DNA of 24,946 nucleotides from Pelomyxa schiedti. Taxonomy: Eukaryota > Evosea > Pelobiontida > Pelomyxidae. Position numbers and translations under genes: made by a program. This document shows, piece by piece, positions 1 through 16,986 of the stretch; positions within the stretch are counted from its first letter, which is position 1, and each line of letters starts with the position of its first letter. The stretch is taken from positions 1 to 24,946 of the forward strand of contig JAHLWZ010001039.1 in the NCBI GenBank assembly GCA_020536535.1, read 5' to 3'. Under the pieces are notes generated by a model, which saw only the letters and a program-made list of their open reading frames with translations, was not told the origin of the DNA and did not search any database.

Positions 1-318
1 AAACAAGGTGTGTGGTGCTTCCCAATTAATTAACCCCTCAATTTCGCACAAGGTACCCTTTGGATTTGGATTGGATATATTGTGTGTGGATTGGAGATTC
101 TATTTTGTGCAAAAGAAAACCTTCTGAAAATCTGTAACAGTGAATGCCCACTGACAACAACTCCGTTTTTAGATACTACCTACCTCTCAGCCATCCAGTC
201 AACAACAATCTCACCACAGCAGAGTTCCGCTGTGTTAAAGTACTTCCTAGTTGTGTAATTGGCATTTTTTTTATTTAGACTTCTTTTCATACACAATTTG
301 AAGTGTTAGTGTGGTGGT
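1..318. other. 3' flank of the Roco gene
   Basis: The 318 bp left of the Roco stop codon show no credible coding exon. On the minus strand an AATAAA hexamer lies at 270-275, about 45 nt past the stop, and is a candidate polyadenylation signal. The rest is AT-leaning sequence with short TG/GGATT repetitions. Confidence 0.4.
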
Positions 319-8815
<8,497 letters not shown>

Positions 8816-9403
8816 CGTGGTGGTCCGGTGGCGACCTCGCTTGAAGTGCCCTGGATTTATCGAATTTGTGATTTTCCTCCCGTTTTACTCCTGGCAGCTG
8901 TTAACGGAACAGTTTTTCCAATTGACTTATTTAGATTGAGGCCAAGTCTCAACGATCAACGATGATGGGATTACAGAGCCAAATTTCCTTCAGGTCGGAA
9001 TCGTTGGGTGAACGAAGAACACACAGAGATAAGATGAAACCTTGATGCTGGTAACTCTCTACATCCAGGCCAATTATCTCTACTTTGGGCACTACTTTTC
9101 CTCAGTCAGGATAGGTTGGCTCCAATGCACTTGAGGACCTTTCAGTGTACTGGAAGGAGACACTGAGACTCTCTGAGTTTTTCGAGGCACCTCGTCGTTT
9201 GGTGGGAAAAAAAAAAGGGTTCCTTTATATGGATTTACACGCAGGCAAATGCGGAATGTTACAGACCTAAAAAAAACTCAAAAACAACAAAAGGTTTGCA
9301 TAAAAAAAAAAAAAAGCAGGCACACCACACGCCAGCGGTACCGCAAAGATCCAACCAACACAAGTCGCTACGCGTGTAGAGTAGTACAACAGACATACCG
9401 AAG
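8816..9403. promoter_or_regulatory. Divergent intergenic region between Roco and WH2/SH3 genes
   Basis: This 588-bp segment separates the start codons of two genes transcribed away from each other, so it must hold both promoters and 5' UTRs. It contains several A-tracts (about 9208-9217 and 9301-9315) and a TTTATATGG TATA-like stretch near 9224-9232, facing the plus-strand gene. No conserved coding exon was seen. A plus-strand open frame enters it from the Roco first intron but has no domain signature. Confidence 0.5.
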
Positions 9404-10838
9404 ATGTTCAGGGGCAAAAATGCGAAATCGTCGGCGCCACCACCTCCACCACCGTCGTCCGGCGGCGGCGCACCACCTCCCCCACCACCCCCACCACCAC
9501 CTCCTTCCGCTCCAGTGGCGCCTCCTCCTGTGCGTTTTTTTTTTCCCCCTGTTTTTTGTCTGTATTTTTCTTGGGTTTTTTTTTTTCGGTTTTCCTTTTC
9601 TCCTTTGCTTGTTACTTACCTATGCATGTAGAAAACCGCGGCTAGAGGAGCGTTGCTGAGCGACATTTGCTCTGGCACGAAACTGAAGCATGCTGTTACT
9701 GTAGACAAGTCAGGACCACTCCTTGAGAATCGTACTGTCTCCCCCGAAGTAATACTTCTCCCCACTAACTTTTCTAGCAAAAACTCCAAGTGGTCCATCA
9801 GCGAACAACCCACTGGGTATCCCGACAGGCGGTATAAGCGCACTCAAGAAGAGAACACCTGGTCCCCCTGGTGGCCCTGGCGCTCGCCCAGCGCCCCCAC
9901 CTGCGTCACCGGCATCATCTACTGAGAGTGAGGACACAGCACCCCAAATTGGCGGTCTAGCCATGGGCATTGGCGCAGTTAAACTGAAACCAAGTGGCAC
10001 ATCCACTAGACCAACCCCTGGTGGTGTCAAGTCTACTCCCGCACCGCCGTCTTCTGTCGGCAGACCTTCTCCAACAACAGCTTCGCGTGCTGCGCCACCC
10101 CCCAAGGAGGATAACTCTGCTGAGCTAGAGGATCTTAGGAAGCAGTTAGCCGAGGCGCTTTCTGCAAAGGAGAAGGTATCATGACACTTCACCTATGTGT
10201 AGTTGTAGGCCTAATTCTCTTTTAGGCGGAGACTGAGCTCCATGAATTGAAGAATCAACTTGAGATTCTTACCAACGAGGCCGAAACCCTCCGGTCCGAA
10301 AATGAAACCCTTAAACAAAAAGTTTGTTCCTTTCACTACTGTATCTCGAAACCAAACACTCTTGCAGTCGCCATCTCCTGCTGCTACACCAGCCTCCAAG
10401 CCAACACCTCCCGCTGCTGCAAGCAAACCCTCCTCTTCTTCCAGTTCCTCTTCAAAGAGCAGCGGCAGCAGCAGCCATTCTTCTTCCCACAGTTCATCTC
10501 ATCACAGCTCAGGGTCAAGCACCTCCCACAGCTCGCCTGCTCCGAAGGGTATCGTCTCTCGAAATCCTTAAAATTTGAACTAACATCCCACAGCTGCTCC
10601 CCCTCCCCCTCCCGCCGCCAAGAAGCCTCAGTGCAGGGCCCTCTTTGACTACAAGAGCACCGAGCCAGGAGACCTTGTCTTCACGAAGGGATCCATCATC
10701 ACCGTTCTGGACAGCTCGGTACAAACAACTATTCCCACTAATGTCTTCCTCTGACTTGTCCCACAGAAAGATTGGTGGTCTGGAGAGCTCAATGGCAAAT
10801 CCGGTGCCTTCCCCGGCAACTACGTGGAAATGATCTAA
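9404..10838 (+). CDS. Verprolin/WIP-like actin regulator: polyproline, WH2, coiled coil, SH3 (7 exons, 365 aa)
   Basis: Exons are 9404-9529, 9632-9731, 9778-10175, 10226-10321, 10368-10548, 10594-10718 and 10767-10838. They sum to 1,098 nt with all phases consistent. Residues 1-42 hold two polyproline runs. Residues 43-75 hold a WH2 actin-binding motif (RGALLSDICSGTKLKHAVTV, then DKSGP) that closely follows the WIP/verprolin form. A second motif, GLAMGIGAVKLKP, resembles the G-L-x-x-G-x-x-K-L repeat I recall in WIP proteins. An acidic/leucine coiled coil follows (ELEDLRKQLAEAL ... LRSENETLKQK, about residues 193-240), then a Ser/His-rich linker. A C-terminal SH3 domain has ALFDY, GDLVF, WWSGELNG and GAFPGNYVEMI. 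The protein probably binds G-actin through WH2 and proline-rich partners through SH3. Animal WIP ends in a WASP-binding segment, so the terminal SH3 is unusual. Introns are 45-50 nt except the first, a T-rich 102 nt. Confidence 0.93.
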
Positions 10839-11055
10839 AGTATCCGATTTCCGTGCACACACCCGCCACCAAACCCAAATCACAAATGCAACAAAAGAAC
10901 GACTTGCTGAAAAGAAGTTTACTCTGTTTTTGTCTGTTTAATATTTCCCCCAAATCAACAAACACAGAACAACCAAGTAGTTGTGAGTTTGGGGAGCAGA
11001 ATTCATTGGTCCTCTAGAGAGCCCTATGGCCTTCCTTCCCTATTGCTTCAATTCC
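10839..11055. other. Convergent 3' intergenic region
   Basis: This is a short AT-rich gap where the WH2/SH3 gene and the PKA-R gene converge. No AATAAA is visible on either strand. A small direct duplication, CCCTATTGCTTC AATT, occurs just beside the PKA-R stop (about 11038-11066). Confidence 0.5.
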
Positions 11056-12517
11056 CTATTGCTTCCTTTCGGCGTGTGGGGAAGGCGATGCGGACGTGGA
11101 GGGGGTGGGCGGGGAGGACGAGTAGGTGTCGGTGTTCTGGGCCAGCCTCTCGGAAGCAGCCAGGCGTAGGAGCCTGTCGACCGCGGCGTTGCCAATGACG
11201 AGGCTAAAGTCCCTGCCTGTGAGTGACACCACTTCAACGGAATCAGAAAGCTTGCGTGTGTGCGTGATTAGAAAATTAGGATAGGATTGGTTGCGCGTAC
11301 TGCAAGGATATTTGCGGCCCTGTTATTCTTGGTTATTAGAGCTAGCTCTCCAAAGTAATCTCCTTCAGTGAGTTCTTTAACAGGTACTTCTTCTATAGCC
11401 CCATCATCCCTGGGAATGTTGAGAGTAACCGCAACAACACCCTTGTGAAATACAGCAAGTTACTTTCGGGAAGCACGGGTTTATGCAGGGGACTGTACCT
11501 TCTCTACTACATAGAATCTGTCACCTACATCTCCTTGGCGAAGGATGTATTCCCCTGCTTTATATGCGTGGTGTTCCAGTGCATCTGCTATCAACCCTTT
11601 CTCACATTCTGTCATTGGACCTATATCTGTGTTAATTAGGAAGCAGTACACACTGATAGAGGGCCCAAACTGAGTAACGGAACTCTATTCAAGAAATACA
11701 TGAATCGCTTCCGTTTCTGAATGGCAGCTCCCATTAGTATTTGCCTAAAGGTGAGTCTATCCATGACCCAAAGGGTTCCGTGACCCTCCGACTAGAACTA
11801 CATTAGTGGCGACCTTATGAGAAAGAATCTTGACCTTTACAGTAGCTGTTCGAGGGCAGTCATACAAAAGAGCAATTTCACCAAAGCTTCTTCCTTCCCC
11901 GAGGGAGGTAACTTTCGTTCCCGAAACTATTACAGAGAAGGAACCTTTCGTGACAACGAAAAACTCGTTGCTTTCCGTATCTCCTACAGTCATAGAATCA
12001 AACCAAGGCATGTAGAAAGACTAGGGAATGATACCTTGATGGATAACAACTTCTCCAGGTTGAGTTTCTTTCTCATACATTGCGTCTACCATCTCTTCGA
12101 ATCTTCCCTTTTCAACACGTTAGTTACAACTCAAGTATTCAAATAGATGACAGACATTTCCGCGGCACATAATGTTGTGCCATTGTTGCGGCGATTCTTT
12201 CCCTTGTTTCAACTGGCTTAGGTACTTTACGCAGTTCACCTTTTCCACATCACAACTTGATAGATAACCATAGAATGCTACACACAAGGTGGGAACTTCT
12301 GGCAATAATCCAGGCTTTCAGAACTCACAGAAAACCTCCTGTCTCCTGTAATTAAAGAGAGGATACGAAAATCAGTTGTCTATTCCACGGTGCTGCGAAT
12401 TGACATTTCGATTTCTATATACTGCATAGCACCAACAAAGCAAAGCAACTTACTTCCATTGTGGTTGTGACCAACAGTACTAAGCCGCCTTCTCGCTGGT
12501 ACGTGCAGGGACGACAT
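11056..12517 (-). CDS. pkaR: cAMP-dependent protein kinase regulatory subunit (9 exons, 330 aa)
   Basis: Exons are 12454-12517, 12286-12345, 12152-12224, 12035-12102, 11835-11983, 11671-11791, 11499-11620, 11301-11441 and 11056-11250. They total 993 nt and all phases agree. Two cyclic-nucleotide-binding domains are clear. CNB-A has the phosphate-binding cassette FGEIALLYDCPRTATV and the following GTLWVMDRLTF. CNB-B has FGELALITKNNRAANI. Both keep the Glu and Arg that hold cAMP. The inhibitor site is RRFSVSSES in exon 2, with a phosphorylatable Ser as in type II subunits. A second RRRLST lies at residues 9-14. The first residue is only 8 before that site, so the N-terminal dimerisation/docking domain of animal subunits is absent; Dictyostelium PKA-R, about the same length, also lacks it. 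The subunit should hold the catalytic subunit inactive as a 1:1 dimer until cAMP binds. The exon 2 and 3 ends are the least certain. Confidence 0.95.
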
Positions 12518-12779
12518 TTGTTGACTGCGAAGCCACGATGTACACTTGATCAGCCGGAGATAATGTGCTTGTGCTGCTAGTTGAGGGTATTTTTTAAAAA
12601 AAGGTGAATGTGGAGTTGCTTGTCCGTGCAGTGGACTTTTTTTCTTCTTTTTTTCCGGATGGGGTGTGAGTAATCACTGGGATTTCGATGTGATGGTTTA
12701 GGGGAATGGGTGTTTTTTTGGTTTAAATTGGGGTACAAAGGCTGGTCAGTTTATGGCGGCACGAGTTGCAGGTGTTATG
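12518..12779. promoter_or_regulatory. Intergenic region upstream of the PKA regulatory subunit gene
   Basis: This 262-bp gap lies between the start of the PKA-R gene and the stop of VPS18, both on the minus strand. It must hold the PKA-R promoter and the VPS18 3' UTR. It has several T/A tracts (for example 12589-12603 and 12637-12653) but no recognisable motif. Confidence 0.5.
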
Positions 12780-15700
12780 TTATATGGACCATTTCTGGAT
12801 GAGGTCGGCATCGTCGGGGGAGTAGAAGGGCTCTCCAGTTTGGGCAATGATGGTTTCCCCACAGAAAGGGCACTCGGAGGCAATCAAGTCGTCGTACTCC
12901 TGCTTGGCCCTCTCATATTCCGCTACGGCCGCGTCGTCTTGCTCACCTGAGAGGAGTTAATTAGAGTAGTGAGTAACTTGCAGTGTCTTGATTCCAACCT
13001 GGGACAGAACTTCGGGCAGGAGGGTATGATAACCAGGACTGCAACTCCTCAGCCCTCTGCCTTTGGGCTGGTGTGAGGAAGCCGACCATCTGAGAGGAGT
13101 GACGGTTTGAGAAGAAGGGGAATGTTGGGGGATACAGACATGGTCGTGCAGGCACTCAGCATGCATCACATGCCTGCAAGGGAAATAGAAAAACTGTCTA
13201 GCCAATGCGGGACAGTGGCAGAGTTCACATTGCTGAGTGGCAGCAACAACACCACATTTATTTCGAAGTGCACTGATATCTTTTCTGATAAGGTTTGCAG
13301 ATTTTGTAGCCTCAGCCATTTCTTCCTTCAAAGCCGCAATATGTTTGTTATACTCTTCTAGTGATCTACAAATTTCCTCCTGAAAGACTTTTAATATGTA
13401 TCACAGGAAATCAGTTTAACCTTGAAATCATCTATTACAGTGAATTCGGGGAAGAAAGGGAGAATATCTTCGATTTTAAGAAGCTTTTCACACTCTCGAA
13501 GGAAAAGCATTACACTTGAAGGCAATGAGTAAAATAGAATAGAAAAGGAGCATACGTTTTTATATTGGCAGCTTTGTTGTCCCCCTTAGTGCACTGTTTA
13601 ACAACAAACTGAGCAATCTTTAACCACAGACGTTTCTTCAAAATCTCGTCGTCTGGCTTTCCTGCGTGAAGCTTAGCCAGGGAGAGATCTTCCAGGAGAG
13701 CTAAATCGACGGCCTCTTCAAACATATGCATATTACTATAAATCACAACACATGCACGCTTTTTATCTAGCTTGGTGCACAGACGAAGAGCGTATTTTGG
13801 ATCATAGAAGGCTGGTTGATCCTGCTTTTATCAGAGGGACTGAAGGGAAAAGAGTAAGATGTACATTTAAGAATTTCTGCAGAGCTGTTTCATCTTTCTG
13901 CTGTGCATAAAGAGACAAAAGGTAATTGTGAACAGCGGGATCATGGTTGGTGCGAATGCTGTACTCCAAATATCGGATTGCTTGGTTCTTCATGCCAATT
14001 AAAACCTCAAAAACTTCAAAAAAGCGCTACGAACAATACCTCTGTACTGGCGGGATGCTTAGCTGGATTATACCGCATTAAAGCAGGAAACAGGTTCTTG
14101 GGTTTAAGTTGAACTTTTGAGTTGATCCAGCATGTAACTAAATCCACCGGTTCATGGCATATAATTATGGGAGAAAACTTATAAAATAATGCCTCATGGG
14201 CTTGGGTCTTTTGGAGGTTTACTTGTTAGATTGTGTTTTGTAAGAATTAGTATCGAACCAGAGTTAGCATAACCCTAATGGTCTGCCTGAAAGCATTAAG
14301 CTGTAAGAAGTAAGACAACAATCGTTCATAGTCCTCTATCAGGAACGCATAGTGTAACATGTCTTCAGTGCGACCATGTGCGGCAATAAGACTGAATGTG
14401 GTTTCCACATTTAGAGAATCCTGGTTTTGTAACTCTCAGGAGGAGTAGAAGAGGAAAACCTTGTATTTATCTAAGAAGGCCTTAAACTCTTCCATTGTCA
14501 CTGCCTTAGAGGGTGAATTGATATCTGCAAGCTGGTTGAGCTTATGGAGATATAATTCCGTTAACCAAGTGCAAATTGCAGTAATTTGCATCTTGTGCTA
14601 AGATTGAAGTAAGTAACGGTAAGCATAGTCGTTGGTTGCACCTGAGGATTTATGGTGGCCAGCTTGTCATTCAAGTATCGCAAAAGGAAGTGCCGCTTTT
14701 CTTTGTTGATAAATTTCAATGCTACTTTCTCAAAGGGGACTGTTGTTTTGGCAAATGAAAGGGCGGATAATTCATATTGCTCCTAAATAATGTAAGAGTC
14801 ACAAGTCCAAGTTGTCATGCACACCAAGGTAAAGTAGTGCTCAGCCTGTGCAGTCCAAACTATATCTTGCTTCTCGAGATCACCCTAAATTTGGAGGAAC
14901 TATAAGAATAATAAATGAGAAGGTGCAACTACACCTTACAGTAATCGATTGCAGATTGCCACTCTTTCTGCTCCATTTTTTGTCTCCAGACATCTCTGTC
15001 CTCATTAGCTATGAGCATTTCATAAATAAGATTGCTGGCACAAATGAAAATTCTGCCATTCTCTTTAAAGGTATCTTGTGCTATGCAGTGAATTTTCCCA
15101 CATTTCTTCGTAAATTAAACCGAAGAAATATAAAACGGATGGTGCATACAGGACTCAACTCAAGATCAAAAACAACTTCTTCTGTCAAATTATTCATACA
15201 CTGTATCTTTTGATCATATACTAACACGTAGTGAAATTCAGTTAGAGCAATGCCAAGTGGTGGGTCAGGAGGAGCGGAAGGATCTTTGGCAGGGTACCTG
15301 TGATATATAAATTATTGTTCCCTGTTCTGGGCACTAAAGATACCGAATAAGAGATGTATCTGTGGTTACTGCATCTCCAGACCCTTGGTACACAAAACTA
15401 ATTTTACCGTGATAAATTCCTGGCCCTGAAATGCTATTAGAAGTGGTTATATAAGTATATTCACCTGTTAGCCAAGCAAAGTTAGTGGCATTTGCCCTAC
15501 GAAACTTACAGAAGAAGGCTAAGTCAGCATTGACAAGGCGCACGCCCTGTGGAATTTCGGTAAACTTTGGACCTTCTTGGTGTTGAAACAGGGTTTCAAA
15601 GGTGGGCCCACCTTTTCAACAGTAAATTGATGGCGAAGACAAGAATGAGCTTACCAATGAATTGGTAAATACGAGAGGTGGTGGTGGCAATTACAAAAAA

Positions 15701-16660
15701 TCTTGCCTTATCTTCTTGACACCTTTCCCATCTTAGACCTGTTATAGCCTGTGACGTACTGATATCTAGAGGATAAACCTATACAAAAATGAATGCACCT
15801 TATTATTTTGTTAAAGTAGTACCTTGTTCCACAGCATGTCTTTTGAAAGATCTTTTGCTGCCTCAATGCAAGCCTCGAATATCCTCCCCTGATTTGTTCC
15901 AACCAGGAACTCCTTCGTGCTTCTGGCATCAGTGTTTTGCAAATCCCAAGCCACGCTTTCAATTCGTACTCCTTTGCAGCGTGGAAGGGGCTTTGGCTTG
16001 TTGAAAGATGAGTGCAAGTAATAATTTTCGTCACTTTCGAGGCTGATGAGGAGATGATTGCCCGTGGGATCAAGAAAGATTTTACTAATTTGGCTGTCAT
16101 CTCCCTTTGGAGTAGGGATGATTATGTCTGGAGTGAGTTATTGAAAGACTGAGGGTATTGGAAGCAGTGTGCTGGTTGGAGAAAGTGGAAGTGTTCACCT
16201 TTTATGATTGGTTCCCTTCCTCCAGAGGTATCAGACAGGTCAATGTGCACAATGTTTTTGTTGTGGCAAGCCAATACCAAAACGTTGTTTGCCAGAACCA
16301 CTTGTATAAGTCCTTTGGTGTGCAAAGGCACACTGGATATACTTTGCAACTTGGCCAACTTGAACACGTGCTCAGGCTCCTCCACAGCTGATGCACTTGC
16401 CCCACGGCCTTCTCCTGACTGAGGGACTTCTGTGTCCAACTACAAAGAAGCCCATTAATACAAGTCAAATTAAGTTCATTGATTGAAACAACAGTAACTA
16501 CAAAAGGAGAGATTTTCGCTGGGGGAAAAAAGCAAGAAAAAGGGTTTCTCGCGAGAAAAGAGGCAAAAAAAACTGCACAGTAGGGGAAACGACAAACACA
16601 CACATCGTCAACTTCAGTCGTTGCATAGTTTCCGAACCCTTGGAAGTTATCGTCAGCCAT
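12780..16660 (-). CDS. VPS18: VPS18 (Pep3), HOPS/CORVET core subunit, multi-exon
   Basis: This is a core subunit of the class C Vps tethering complexes that drive late endosome and lysosome fusion. The ATG is at 16658-16660. The first exons are 16604-16660, 16199-16439, 15823-16127, 15655-15778, 15465-15611 and 15344-15425; the last is 12780-12946. The N-terminal Pep3/Vps18 beta-propeller region shows VVLANNVLVLACHNKNIVHIDL, split by its flanking introns, then KIFLDPTGNHLLISL, RIESVAWD, FAWLTGPGIYHG and the diagnostic DRDVW. An alpha-solenoid follows, with FAKTTVPFEKVALKF, ITAICTWLTELYLHKL and CTKLDKKRACVVIYSNMHMF. The coiled coil is LKEEMAEATKSANLIRKDI. The C-terminal RING has CELCHCPAL, FPCRHVMHAECL and, after two introns, CPFCGETI; the protein ends in QKWSI. 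This order matches animal and fungal VPS18 throughout, and no break was found. A 50-nt intron lies inside the RING coding region. Confidence 0.95.
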
Positions 16661-16986
16661 CTCCCACGCTGCCCAGATCTTTTTCCTTTGTTTGTTCCCT
16701 TTCAACGAACACTTCAGTCGATCACCACACTTTTGCTCTTACCTTAAACATCTGGAGTTACAGCCGTTGCCTGCACACACGCTCCGAATTGTTTTCCTTG
16801 TTGGCATTGGCTTAGAACTGAGGAGCATCTGACCAAGGCCTCCTCAGTCGGCTTTTTCTAGAACCATTTGATGTTTGTGTGTAACGATTTTCGCCACACC
16901 TTTGTGAAACAAAGGGCCCGTTGTTTCGAAACCGAAGAAAAAGAAAAAAACCAAAACCCGATAGACCTAACACGAAACACGAGAAA
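16661..16986. promoter_or_regulatory. Divergent intergenic region between VPS18 and the ankyrin-like gene
   Basis: This 326-bp gap separates the start codons of two divergent genes and should carry both promoters. Composition is mixed, with an A-rich stretch (16934-16986) just before the plus-strand ATG. No TATA box or repeat is convincing. Confidence 0.5.
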
